Assembly (NCBI GenBank): GCA_948146395.1
Contig: OX411545.1
Location: 15,985,526-16,049,525, forward strand
Direction: 5' to 3'
Length of the DNA: 64,000 nucleotides
From: Fragum whitleyi
Taxonomy: Eukaryota > Mollusca > Bivalvia > Cardiida > Cardiidae
Shown piece by piece: positions 1-10,790 of the stretch. The notes beneath the pieces were generated by a model. It was given only the letters and a program-made list of their open reading frames with translations, had not been told where the DNA came from and did no database searches. Every line of letters begins with the position of its first letter. Position 1 is the stretch's first letter. Made by a program: the position numbers and the translations under genes.

Positions 1-235
1 CAGCTCTTACATCTAATATAGACCTAAATTCATAGATTGACGGTCTCTATAGCTCTATTTGCATTTAATGTAGACCTGTTTGCAGAGATTGACGGTTTCT
101 ACAGCCTTATATGTATCAGATGTAGACCTGTATCCAGATGTCGATGGTCTCTACAGCTCTTTATGCATCCAATGTAGACCTGAATGCATCGATTGCCGGT
201 CTGTAGAGCTCTATTCGCATCCAATGTAGACCTGA
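1..235. repeat. minisatellite, ~52-bp unit, about 4.5 copies
   Basis: Imperfect direct repeats with a period near 52 bp, each carrying a TGTAGACCTG block and a GATTGACGGTCTCTA-like block. Units differ by roughly 15-25%, so the array is old. It is cut by the window edge, so its full length is unknown. Confidence 0.85.
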
Positions 236-289
236 ATTGTGATTGAAGTACCTGTTTCACACACATGGATACAGGTCATACAAATAGAA

Positions 290-335
290 GATCATGAAAT
301 TGACAAATGGAATGATTTTTGATTGTTTTCGTAAT
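290..335 (-). mobile_element. M1 MITE end fragment
   Basis: ATCATGAAATTGACAAATGG followed by AATGATTTT is the reverse complement of the right end of the M1 family (see 505-926). Only the terminal 45 bp or so are recognisable. From here to about 500 I see no other feature. Confidence 0.55.
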
Positions 336-504
336 GAAATCAGATTATTTCGAGTTCGAATGGGACCCTGGATATGTAATATAATATCGTTTAATTTAAT
401 CAAATGGAAGAAAGCTTTTATATTGTATTACCTCCACTTGAAAAAATCTCCATACTTATTTATAAAAATATTTGTGTATCTTTTCGGACGCTCCGAAATC
501 AACA

Positions 505-926
505 CAGTTAGTTACATCGTGAAATTGACATTTATCTCAATCAAAACCATTCTAAAATCGCTAACTCAGCGCTCAATTCATTCATTCCAGACACTCGCCT
601 AAACCACTCAGAAACGCCCCAAATGACTCAAAAAGAAACAATCAACAGCTTCATTCAAAATGAATATGAATGTAAGAAAATCGCGATTTCAATGACATAA
701 TTGAAATTGTTAGCGTCTGATTAGTTCTTGAAGACATGGGAAGCCATTTTAGAACTTTAATGCATATTTCATTAAAGGGAGGTAATAAATATTGCTAATT
801 TTGTTCATCCTGAACAAAGTTAGCGATGTGGTTAACGTCCCTTTAATTTCACTCAAAACTCGCTCCTCCTGCTCATTCAATTTCATTCCAAAATCATTCA
901 CCTTGTCAATTTCACGTTGTTGTTAA
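505..926 (+). mobile_element. M1 MITE, full-length copy
   Basis: Non-autonomous element with terminal inverted repeats of about 25 bp (left CAGTTAGTTACATCGTGAAA, right TTTCACGTTGTTGTTAAG). The interior has ATTC-rich sequence and a second inverted repeat at about 775-843: AAAGGGAGGTAATAAATATT on one arm and its diverged complement ending GTCCCTTT on the other. Copies or fragments recur at 290, 4133, 9047, 12366, 21050, 21890, 24850 and 34770. It has no coding capacity. The superfamily is not assigned because no clean target-site duplication is visible. Confidence 0.85.
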
Positions 927-1079
927 GGACGATTTCCGGATTTCGTTTTTGCGCAACGTCTTTGCGCATCGAACTCTTCAAAAAGAAGTTAGCGCTCCTA
1001 TTTAGCACTTCTGTATCTGTATGTGTACGTTGTAGAATCCTTAAAAGGCTTTTATACAACGGAAGTGTGTGTTGCCATA

Positions 1080-2057
1080 TTACTGGCTCTCGTTTTTGAG
1101 GGCCGTCTTAAAGGCCGCTAACGAGCCTGCATGCACTGTTGCATTTGGCAGGTGATTCCACTGGATAGTGGTGTTTACAAAGAATGAGTGCTTGTATTGT
1201 TGTGTTTTTGCTGTGGGTATGACTAGACTTTTTTGTTGTTGCAAACATGTTTTTCTACTATGTTTGTGCTGATGTGATCAGTGAATTTCTTTGTTCTAAT
1301 TGACCTTTTTGGCTTTTGGAATGTGAGGAATTTTGATGCAGGCAGGGACGGTACTAACCCCTCAACCACCTTGTACATTAGGACAAGTCGCAGATTTTTT
1401 CCTTCTTTCTTCTAGGGCCTCAAGTTCTAGTTCTTTTTTGAAGCGATGAATAGTTCCTGGCTCTCTAGTTCTATAGTCGTTTTTGATGAATCGTATAGCT
1501 TTGTTTTGGATTTTCTCCAATTTATCTATGTCTGATTGTTGGTAGGGGTCCCAGATTGTTGCTCCATATTCCATGATAGATCTTACTAATGTTATGTATG
1601 CAGTTTTCCTGCATGATTCTGGTACTTTCTTTTGATTCCTTTTTAATAATCCAAGACTAGAGTTGGCCTTGTTTGAGACAATTTTGATATGCTTGTTCCA
1701 ATTTAGATCATTAAAGATTTGTAGTCCGAGGTATGGATTGTCCTGTACTTCTTGAAGAATGTGATTATTTAGTTCATAGAATTTAGATGATTTCTGATTG
1801 ATTGACATTATGTAGCACTTTTTGGCATTGAATCTCATTCCCCATTTATCTGCCCAAGCTTCTAAGTTTTTTAAGTCCTTTTGAAGTTTTGTATGATCTT
1901 CATTTTTCTTGATGGTTCGGTACAGGAGGCAATCATCTGCAAAGAGCCGCACTGATGATGTGACTTCATCTGGGAGGTTATTTATGTGAAATAAAAACAT
2001 CAGAGGGCCTAATACAGTTCCTTGAGGTACACCCGAGGTAGCACTTATCTGTTGCAT
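1080..2057 (-). pseudogene. jockey-like non-LTR retrotransposon reverse transcriptase, 3' part, frameshifted
   Basis: A 231-codon open frame (2057-1362, minus) begins with TSGVPQGTVLGPLMF and contains the catalytic FADD box (residues about 39-42), followed by thumb-like sequence typical of jockey/CR1-class reverse transcriptases (YLGLQIFNDLNW, RSIMEYGATIWDP). The frame runs out at about 1375, but a one-base shift restores homologous sequence (MYKVVEGLVPSLPASKFL). A further shift near 1240 gives the usual C-terminal motif (WNHLPNATVHAGSLAAFKTA), ending at a stop at 1080-1082. The N-terminal half of the polymerase, the endonuclease and ORF1 are missing, as expected of a 5'-truncated LINE copy. 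At 2058 the coding match stops abruptly at sequence shared with the repeat at 25633. It is a dead element. Confidence 0.92.
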
Positions 2058-2087
2058 GTTACGGAAATAGCCGAGTGTTGTTCCGAA
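2045..2087 (-). repeat. fragment of the 25633-26101 repeat end
   Basis: On the minus strand this reads CATTCGGAACAACACTCGGC then TATTTCCGTAACATGCAACA, matching the left terminus of the element at 25633 with a few changes. It abuts the LINE fragment. From 2088 to about 3140 I recognise nothing else; the DNA is AT-rich without a convincing open frame. Confidence 0.7.
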
Positions 2088-3139
2088 TGAACAAAAACCC
2101 TCTTAATCGCAGCCATTTTATTTTTTGGAATAAAGGATATGACGTCAGCGTCGCTTTTGTTGGTATTTGTCATGTTAACGTTCCCGCGCATAATCAGACA
2201 TCAAACAACGTTATCAGTCGTGAATACGGTAGCTACATGTAACCGTCAAATTTCATTTTGACGGGGTTTTTGAAAGGTTGATCTTCATAAACGATCCATA
2301 ATCTTGTCAGATTTTTAATTTCCAATGTTTGGATTAATTTTTTAACAGACTTGGGTGTATTTGAAATTTATTTGGTTATAGGATGATTATGTATTATATT
2401 CAGTGCAAATAACTTCTTATCTATGAAATCAAAATAAAATTGATATGAGTTGTTTGATAAGTTTTGCTTGTGTTGTGGTTTTATGTCATTACCAAGACAT
2501 GAAAACTGGGAAAAAATCGGACAAGAAACTTACTCGATACCTATGACATTCAATGACGTTTTACGAAAAATCTGATTCGGTGATCCCCTATTTTCTATCC
2601 AATTTTGCATTCGCCATACTTTAATCTACAAATTATGAAAATATAAGAAAATTCTATCTCAGGAAATAAAATCTAGAAATCGTCCTTAACTGTACATCTG
2701 TAGTAGCAAATAAGAGGAAAGAATTTTTGGTTCGATTTGATAATGTTATGAAGCAAGTGTGAACGATTCATGTGCATTTTGAATGAGTTCTGCGTGTTTC
2801 TGAATGGTTTGGATGAGTGCCCGGTAGGAATGGAGATCTAAGCGATGTTATCTTCATTTATCATAATCAAATATTATTAAGTAAAAAAGTAAAGATTTAA
2901 CCAGAGTAAGAGATTTCTAATGGGACTACTTTCCGCGGAAGTTTACATATTAACTGTAGTACTCAAAATTGGTTTCCTTGAGTAGTGAAATTTAGTTTAA
3001 GCCGGTCAGGATGCACGAAACTTGATGGACGCAACTAAATTAAGAGATTTGTTTATTGAGAAATAAAAACAAGAGGGTCTGAATGTAAAATCTAAAATTT
3101 GTTTGAAGTAGCTTTTATATGATGAAGATGAATGAAATT

Positions 3140-3606
3140 ATAATAAACAAAAGTAATACCCCACTTGACCCAATTTCAAACTTGTCCAAGATTTTATCAA
3201 GATTATTTATCTAACCAATTCTCAGGTTGCTTGGGTTAAAATATGGCCTCTATAGTGTCCACATTGTTTTAACTTAGATTTGTCCCTGTGACCTAGTTTT
3301 TGACCCAAATTAACCCAATTTCAAACTAGTCCAAGATTTTACAGGATAATCAATGTGACCAATTTTCAAAATGTTTGGGCTAAAAATGTAGACTCTAGAG
3401 TGTCCACTAGGTTTTTCTAAGATTTTACTCCGTGACGAACTTGTCCTAAATTTCATCAACATAATCATTCTGACCATATTTGGAATTATTAGGCCAAAAA
3501 TCTGGCCTCATGTTGATTGGACTAGAAATGTGGTCTCTAGAGTGTCCACAAGGTAAATGTTGACGACGGACGACTGACATCAAGTAACCCTAAAAGCTCA
3601 CCTTTA
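3140..3606 (+). mobile_element. degenerate pearl-like block (B type)
   Basis: Three loosely repeated modules share phrases such as GACCAATTTTCAAAATGTTTGG and GGCCTCTAGAGTGTCCACA. They are followed by a GACGACGGACGACTGACA tract and AAAGCTCACCTTTAG, the usual order at the end of these bivalve elements (compare 62700-63448). There is no coding capacity, and the ends are too decayed to place exactly. From 3610 to 3960 nothing is recognised. Confidence 0.7.
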
Positions 3607-3963
3607 GTACTTTCTTTGTCTCAGAACAATTAAAAACAACAAATTGTGTTAGATCCATTCAAATAATTCAATAACGAAAATTGAAGTAAATATTAGATAC
3701 ACGTATACTCGCCTTTTCGAGTGCACATCGAAATTCAGTTTTTAGGTTCATAGCCAAAAGAAAACAAAAAATAGCCTTATAATTTCTAACGTAAGTCTTC
3801 ATGTGTCCAAATGTGACTCCCTTTATAACTTTTTGTTTAAACCTATTTATTTTACATCGATTGGGAAACAAGGTCTTACAACTTATCTCTCTCGATTCTG
3901 CTTCCTGGAAAATTCAACAGTACTCGCGCCGAATGTATGGGCCAATGAAAGAACCAAGATCGA

Positions 3964-4036
3964 TAGCCGCTCCCGGGAGTCGAATCAGGACCTTTGGGTC
4001 AAGAGGCCGACGCTCTACCTCTAGACTACGGACACC
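3964..4036 (-). repeat. tRNA-like SINE head
   Basis: On the minus strand, CCGTAGTCTAGAGGTAGAGC resembles a pol III A box and GATTCGACTCCCGG a B box, about 35 bp apart. The acceptor arms do not pair cleanly, so this is a tRNA-derived retroelement head rather than a working tRNA. Confidence 0.6.
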
Positions 4037-4132
4037 ACACTAAGAAAACATATCTCTGTTGGTCACATCGAGATCTGATATTGACTGGTCTGATAGGTTT
4101 GGATTTTGTTTAAACAGTCTCACGTCGCTTTG

Positions 4133-4636
4133 TTACAGGTAAAAACAGCGTGAAATTGACAAAGTAAATGATTATGGAATTGAATCGAATGAGTGTGTTG
4201 AGTGAAAATAAAGGGGGGAGGTAATCCAACATCGCTTATTTTGTTCTGGATGAACGAAATTCGCAATATCTATTACCTCCCTTTGATGAATTATGTATAT
4301 AAGTTCTATTTATAGTTTCATAATTCTTCGAGAACCAATCAGACTCTTACAATTTCAATCATGTCCGTGAAATCGCGATTTTTATCTAGCTTTAAAAGTT
4401 TTTAATGCAGTCGTTTGTTTAATCTTTTTTTGGTCTTTCTTTACGCGTTTTTGAATGGATTGAGTGAGTGTTTGGAATGAATGATTGAATGAATGAATGA
4501 ATGAATGAATGAATGAATGAATGAATGAATGAATGAATGAATGAATGAATGAATGAATGAATGAATGAAGCGGTAAGAGACTATTTAGAATGATTTTAAT
4601 TGCGATGAATGTCAATTTCATATAGTTACTTACTAT
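4133..4636 (-). mobile_element. M1 MITE copy carrying a microsatellite
   Basis: Inverted copy of M1: CAGGTAAAAACAGCGTGAAA at one end, TCAATTTCATATAGTTACTT at the other, and the internal AGGGGGGAGGTAAT / ATTACCTCCCTTT hairpin at about 4212-4274. The region that in other copies reads ATTCATTCATTCC has expanded into a long tetranucleotide array. Confidence 0.85.
4476..4569. repeat. (AATG)n microsatellite inside M1
   Basis: About 22 tetranucleotide units, nearly perfect after one early interruption (GATTGA). Read on the minus strand it gives a spurious HSFI-repeat peptide. Confidence 0.98.
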
Positions 4637-4962
4637 ACCATGGACAAATGAAATGAATTCATAAAAAAATCGTTAAAGTAAAGAGTAACTCCGAAATGAA
4701 ACGATTTGTTAATTATTTTTTTTTTCGTCCAATCCATTCATAGCTTAAGCCTAATTTCTTTTAAAAGAGAAGTGTATTTTTAATTCAACACCATAACACT
4801 TCGTAAAATGAAACCTCTAGCTATTTTGAAGAATTAAACACTTCTTTAAACTTCTAATTAAACACTTGTTGTATCTTGTTTTGATCAGTCTTCGTGCATT
4901 CGCGAAGCATTTTTTTTTTTTTTTTTTTTTACATGAAGACTTTCAAGATTCTTGATATTTCA

Positions 4963-5206
4963 GGGCCCGAGGCTATTAACCTTTTCTCAGGCTCAACTGA
5001 GATTTTTCTCAAATCTTGAATTTGAATAAATGTATGAATATAAAAGATAATTTTGAGAAGATGTTATTTATATCAACTTATCAACATTATCTTTTATTTA
5101 CATACATTTATAGTAGTATTACAGCACAATTGCGACTTTATTTTCAAGTTCTAATTTGAGAAAAAAAATGAGTTGAGAACGAAAAGAGTTATATAACCTC
5201 GGGCCC
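4963..5206. mobile_element. M2 MITE (GGGCCCGAGG termini), copy 1
   Basis: Termini GGGCCCGAGGCTATTAACC and GGTTATATAACT... read outward to CCTCGGGCCC form inverted repeats of about 50 bp, with a central palindromic AT-rich zone (AACTTATCAACATTATC region). Relatives are at 31606 and 33777. No open frame is present. The 3-4 bp next to each end do not give a clear duplication. Confidence 0.8.
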
Positions 5207-5494
5207 AAAGTCTTACTCCTCTGCTATAAGAATGCTAAACTTCTTTTATGCGCGAGTTTTAAGAGCCAAATTCAGATTGAGATGACGATGAATAATCACG
5301 CGCCAGGCAACAATTAAGAAGAGGGCAATCAAGACATGTAAACCTTAAGCATATTGTACATGTTGTATATGTTGCGTCGTTTGAACCCGATTTTATCAGC
5401 GGGAAAAGCAACAGCTCACTACTTCCCCCCCCCCTTCGTCCGTCCTTCTGCCTTTACGTCCGTCCGTCCTTCCGTAAACTGTATCTCATAATAT

Positions 5495-6466
5495 ACACAA
5501 ACGCAAAGGAACTAGGCATATTTCAAGTTAAGATAAATGCAATTTCATCGGTCATAGGCATTTTATTTTTGTACCACTAGAAGCACTGCTCGTCTGCACT
5601 TGGCACAGCAGCATCTCCGTTGGCGAAGGCGTCAGTGGAATCAAACTCTCTTTTCCGACGAGTCTAGGTTCAACTCAGTTACCATGATGGCAGAGTGCGG
5701 GTGTATAGGAGAAAAGGTGAGCTTTTTGCTAACGCCTGCATTATTGAAAAAGACAGGTTCGGTCAGGGCAGCGTCATGGTGTGGGGTTGGAGAATGGGGA
5801 ATATGAAAAGCGACCTGGTAATTGTAAACGACAATCTCAATGCTGCTGATTTCATTAATTAGGTGTTCAAACCTGTCACATTTATGCACGATAATGCTCG
5901 CCCTCATACGGCTTGTATCACGCGGCAATATTTGAATACAAATGGCGTAAAAATCTTGCTGTGGTCAGCCGTTTCCTCCGACCTTAACCCTTTCTAAAAT
6001 ATTCGGGATCTGTTTTGTCGAAGAGTAAGGGCCAGGCATAATGTAAACAATTTACAGGATCTGGAGCAGGCTTTGTGGGTCAAACGGAACTACATTCCTC
6101 CGTTGGTCGGACAACGTTACGTCAACTCAATGAGACGTCGTATTGTACAGGTAATACGTCAACATGGAGGACATACCCTATATTAATGAAATTGTTTCAT
6201 ATCCCTCTTTTGAAGGGTCTAAAACCTTAACTCAGTTCGTTCGCAAACAGATTTACCGACTTTACAAACTTTGTGCAATTTTCATTTTGACCCCTTACGC
6301 AGTTTAATAGATATCACATACAATCTTTGATACCCAAACGAACCATTCCATCTTGTGGATAATTTGATTTATCTGGACTTTGGTACCAAATCTGTTTAGA
6401 TTTAGGTTATATAGATGCCTGCAAAAAGTCAACAAACTCAATGCCTAGTTTCTTTTGCGTTTGATA
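5495..6466 (+). mobile_element. dead Tc1-like DNA transposon
   Basis: Ends are inverted repeats: ACACAAACGCAAAGGAACTA (5495) and, read on the opposite strand at 6466, TATCAAACGCAAAAGAAACTAGGCAT-like sequence. The 0.97-kb length is slightly short for a Tc1 element and the transposase inside is broken (separate entry). A pyrimidine-rich CCGTCCGTCC tract lies just outside the left end. Confidence 0.85.
5584..6187 (+). pseudogene. Tc1-family transposase remnant
   Basis: The first open part contains HLRWRRRQWNQTLFSDESRF, the hallmark segment of Tc1/IS630 DDE transposases around the second catalytic region. Later fragments in other frames give FGQGSVMVWG and, near the end, NSMRRRIVQVIRQHGGHT, a typical Tc1 C-terminus. 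At least three frameshifts and several stops separate these pieces. The N-terminal helix-turn-helix half is absent, so the copy cannot produce transposase. Confidence 0.9.
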
Positions 6467-6469
6467 TAG

Positions 6470-7850
6470 ATTCAACAGCTCTCGTATGATTCTCTACAGA
6501 ATACATGCAGCATCGTTAGTACCTATCTTTTCTTTTTAAATTGGACAAGATCCTTAAAATATTATGGGACGGGAGGGGGGGGGGGGGTAATCAAAATACC
6601 TTACCTCAACAGAGTCCACTCTTTTTAATGGATTCTCTTTAATCTTTCGTAGAATGATTATGCTATAATTAGAGCATGATTCCTTTAGTTGTGCCCTTGA
6701 CTTTAGACTTACTTTACTTAGAGATTGTCTTTTCTCTAATATTTTATAAATGATATATCATGTAATCTTATCTCGAAAAGGCCTATGTCATATGCTTTAA
6801 CAGGGAGTAAGAAGAGCGTCTCGGACCCACTTCATAGGCATATTGTTTCTTTCTTAGAATCTTATCTGCTCGATGTATATCGTTAGACCGATGAAACTTA
6901 GACCTTATGTGACAAACGCAAGCGAGTGTACGTTTTGTGTTCGCTGCCTATACGCTGGTGGTGCGTTAGTGTGGCGTTGCGCCTTCGCTGGCCATTCGTT
7001 TAAGATGAAATTTGGGTGAGGGTGCTGGTTTAAGGTGGCATTGGACAGCGGCCTCCCGACTCTATAAACCGGAAGTGGGTTTGCGTTTATTTTACGACTC
7101 TCTTTGTGCGTTGTTTAAAAAGACCGGTTTTCGTAAGATTTTTCTTATGAAAATAACGTACAATAATGATGGTAAAATTTTATAATTTAGCTTCTTTTCA
7201 ACTTTTGATATCAATTGAATTACTGGATCGTTAAATTAAACAATAAAAATGCGTTAAAACGTCATTCAATAAGGAAGGGTCACTGTAAAATAACGAAAAA
7301 CTGTCTTATTTTCACGGAAAGTTATTCAGAAATTTTTACCAAACAAAAGAGAAATATAGGTTTTAAACATATCGGACAATAAGAAAAATTCATTGGGTCA
7401 TTTCTTCAAAAAATAGGTTTTTGTGTCATTTTTACCCCGTTAATTACGAAAATTAGTGCAGTTTTTTACTTTTGACGGCAAACTGTGCACATGCAATTGA
7501 CCAAAAAAGAAATTTTCTTTGCAAAAGCCATTGCGAATATGCATAAGGTCTATCAAAATGTATGTTGTTTATAGCTATAAGTTGGTACTGAGTTTATACT
7601 AAACCTAAAACGAATATGAACGTTTTACTGAAAAATGACCAATACCACTCAAGGGCAGATAACTCTAGCATGAAAACGAGCATGGAAAGATACCTTCAAT
7701 TATATATGATATAATGACTACACAGTCTTAATCTACAACATATGTGACAAAGAAAAAAATTCATTGTGCGGGTAAAAATGACGTCATGTGTCCATTGCTA
7801 CCTTAACGCCGAAAAGTTGTGCGTAAAAGCAGACATTCTCGCCCAGAACA
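6470..7850. other. no recognised feature
   Basis: Holds a run of 13 G at about 6576-6588 and a CpG-richer stretch at 6900-7110, but no open frame, splice-flanked exon, inverted repeat or family member that I can identify. Confidence 0.5.
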
Positions 7851-7854
7851 CCTA

Positions 7855-8145
7855 AGGTGGACACAGATCGCGACCCCACGGCGCTCACATTTAGCATACA
7901 CAAAACAATCGCAATGAGATCGCGACTTGACAATTTCGCGCCGTGAGATCGCGGAAACACCACGGGATCGTCAACAGCGCCTCGGAAGTACTGTGGCAGC
8001 GGCGTGACATCGCAGTATGATTGCAGTCAAAACAGCACTCACAGGTAGTGACGCTTGTACGTCGACTATATTGAGATTGCACTACGTCCCTACCGCGCGA
8101 TACTACGATACGTTCAGATAAACCGTTCAAAAACAGTGTACGTTC
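7855..8145. repeat. CpG-rich degenerate repeat, part 1
   Basis: A local GC-rich island in AT-rich DNA, full of variants of GATCGCGAC, GAGATCGCG and GGCGTGACATCGC. The same short phrases recur in part 2 (8395-8660). The phrase pattern looks like an old, short-period repeat and not a gene. Confidence 0.45.
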
Positions 8146-8394
8146 TTATTCCGATTGTTACAAAGAAGCTTATCAAATGGTGAATGAGCTGAAAACAGCA
8201 TGGGTTTTGAACATGTACTCATAATTATAGCAGCTTCAAAATGATATTGATATTATGCAGACTTTTATTTAGACCTTTTCTCTTACGGTTTCAATATGGT
8301 TTCCCCCTTTTCTTATTTATACTGCAAAAATAAACAAGGAACAGGCAATCAGTTAAAATCATATTTAAAAAGTCTTAAGTACCAGAGCATGTTA

Positions 8395-8660
8395 ATATAC
8401 TTGCCGCAAGAACGCAATTGACTCGTCAACAGAGCATTGTGCAATCGCCGTAGTATCTCCATCAACACAGTCAAAGCGTCGTAGGAGCGCTTTGAATCGA
8501 AGTAGGAACGAAATTCATCGCCCCAGAAGTGCAATAGAATCGCTTCAGAAGCATGGTTGGAGCGTGACATCGCCAAGAACGCCGTGAAAACGAAGAGTAT
8601 TTTCTCATTTTCCGGCGATCCCACTGCGATCTGAAAATTTCTTAATGGCGGTGGACGTAC
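8395..8660. repeat. CpG-rich degenerate repeat, part 2
   Basis: Contains AATCGCC, AGCGTCGTAGGAGCGC and GAGCGTGACATCGCC, sharing the GCGTGACATCGC phrase with part 1. A 113-codon minus-strand frame (8690-8349) crosses it but matches no family I know and is probably a consequence of the high GC. Confidence 0.45.
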
Positions 8661-8699
8661 GGTGCAATCGCTGTCTTGTGTGACAGACACTTTAGGACA

Positions 8700-8995
8700 T
8701 TACTTTTTATTCGCCCGTAGGATCGTATTATGTTATGATCCCGGTCCTTCGTCCGTCTGTCTGTTCATCTGTCTGTCTGTCAGTTAGCAATTTTTGTGTG
8801 CGCAACTCCTCCTAAATTATCAATTGGAATTAGCTAAAACTTTTCACAATAACTCCCTAAGATGTCTAGTTGTGCATAAGACCTTTGAAACTCAAATCGC
8901 TGCAGTCATTCTTGAGAAATCTTGAATTATCTGCCCTTGAGTTGAGCAAAAATCACTTTTTCGGGCGTATATGCGCCGCTCTGTGTAGCTCTAGT
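8700..8995 (+). mobile_element. short non-autonomous element with CGCCCGT/ACGGGCG-type ends
   Basis: Starts near TTCGCCCGTAGGATCGTATT and ends TTCGGGCGTATATGCGCCGC TCTGTGTAGCTC. The interior has a GTCCGTCTGTCTG tract and a GCAACTCCTCCTAAATTATC segment of the kind found just inside the left end of mollusc pearl-like elements. The same head type occurs at 41343. Confidence 0.6.
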
Positions 8996-9046
8996 TCATT
9001 GATTAATTGGTGATTCCAACGTCTACTGGTTGATTAAGGATTAATG

Positions 9047-9147
9047 GGATCGTGAAATTTCTTTCAAAACTCGCTCCCCCATTTCAATCCGAAATCATTC
9101 CAAAGTTGTTCGCCTTATCGGTTCACGACGTTGTCGGTGGTAACTGC
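9047..9147 (+). mobile_element. M1 MITE fragment
   Basis: ATCGTGAAAT is fused to the M1 right half (CAAAACTCGCTCCCCCATTT) and ends GGTTCACGACGTTGTCGGTG, a diverged right terminus. The left interior and hairpin are deleted. Confidence 0.65.
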
Positions 9148-9439
9148 CCCCATCCACTTTTTATTTATTTTACAAGGAAAACGAATTAATGACCAGAGAA
9201 TATAACTCTGGAACTATACTTTTTCAAGGTGAGCTTCAGTGGGTGGGAAACAGAGTTTTGAATATTTAGCGTTTTAATTGAACGACATTCTAAAGGACCA
9301 AAAAAGCTCTAATTCAGCATTCAGTAATACTCAATTGGAAATGACAAAGTGCGTAACATTACGATTTTTGCCATTTTTAATGCAGTATTTCTTCTTTTAT
9401 TTTTTGCTTTCGAATAATTTTATTTCAGAGAGTATTTGT

Positions 9440-9595
9440 TCTATATATTTTTGAATAAAAAAGTATGAATGATTAATTTTATGAGTCCTGTAAATGATTT
9501 AAGTTTTTTCATGCAGCAAAGAGTGAGCAATAAACCCAAAAAATTGAGACAAAAGTAGTGCATTTCAAGGTGAAATCAATACTTAAATAAAATGC
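9440..9595 (+). repeat. solo end of the 32242-33474 element
   Basis: AATGATTAATTTTATGAGTC...GACAAAAGTAGTGCATTTCA...AATACTTAAATAAA matches the right terminal repeat at about 33355-33474 in order and orientation. No partner end is visible nearby. Confidence 0.65.
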
Positions 9596-9599
9596 GTTA

Positions 9600-10790
9600 T
9601 AAGTGAATATGAGCTTAACAACCGCTTCCAAACGTTAATGGACCACGATTTAAACCATAAATAGTTGCAACAGCTTAGTTAAGCCTCATAGTCTAAGGAG
9701 GGACAAGATCTTGTTTGATAGTAAAAACGCACACAAGACATGTTATAAATTACAACTAAACAGGAAATCTGCAAACATCACTTGTGAACGATTTTTTGTC
9801 CTGTCACATTAACACGAATTATTAACCCCCTGTTCGGAATTTACAATATTCCGGGATAAAATCCTCATCTTTTTTTGACAAGACTAATAAATGATCCCTA
9901 CTCCATTCGCATAACCCGAGAGAAGAGACGGAGATGAATATTTTTGTCAAATAATCAAAATTTAGTCTTTTTGTTTTTAATTAAATCGAACTATTTGAGA
10001 GGAAAAGATCGTTTTAACAGAATATAGATCTAATTTAGATTTGAAATCACCTTTCAGTGTTTTGGTTGGGTCATATTACGAAATGTGTAAACCTTGTTGT
10101 TCAAGAATAGAATACTGTTACCTTCTTTTTAAGTAAATCCAGAATCCTTCACAAAAGGGCTTATTTTTTAAGTTGGGACACTAATTTTATTCATTCGTTT
10201 TTTGTTTTTGTTTTTTGTTTGTTTTTTTTTTCTCAAAAAGTTCATATTATTATGTGTCGGCTAAATATCCGTTTTAAGGCTAAAGGGTTTCGCAGTAGAA
10301 GATTTTCAAAACATTTGCTCAGTATTTCTGTGTAAAATCTAGGATTCCGGTCCAAAATGCTTATTTTCAAGAAAGAGCAATTATTTAAAGTGTTTGGTAT
10401 GTGAAGCACTGTGCTATTTTGGCTGTGGAAAATGAAAGAAATGTGAACTACGGATTGGGAAAAAAAGTTGGGGTTTTTTCCCACTCTGCTGTCATAGCGG
10501 AGGACATTCATCTTTTGTCAGTCCAGATATCGCCTTTATCCTATATATTCTATGTCGGTCGCCTTCTGAGTGCGTATACATTTCAAAACCCAAATTACGC
10601 TTCTAGATCTTCCATGTCAAAAGTAGCCGAAGGCTTTTCTTTCAAAAGCGCAATTTTCGATTTGTCATATCAATTCGAAAATCCATTAATAATCTGTTCG
10701 ATTGATGTACACATTTGACGAAAAGTTATCAAATAGAGTAACATAGCTTGGAAAGCCGTTATGGATTAAATATTCGTTCTTTTGTAAAAA
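9600..10790. other. no recognised feature
   Basis: AT-rich DNA with short homopolymers. Two overlapping open frames on opposite strands (10242-10511 and 10401-10718) have no recognisable motif and no splice context. Confidence 0.5.

Noticed and set aside
4382..4621. Frame with HSFI repeats
   Set aside because: Translation of the (AATG)n microsatellite inside M1.
8349..8690. 113-codon minus-strand frame as a gene
   Set aside because: It coincides with the CpG-rich repeat patch, where stops are rarer. No domain, splice context or family is recognised.
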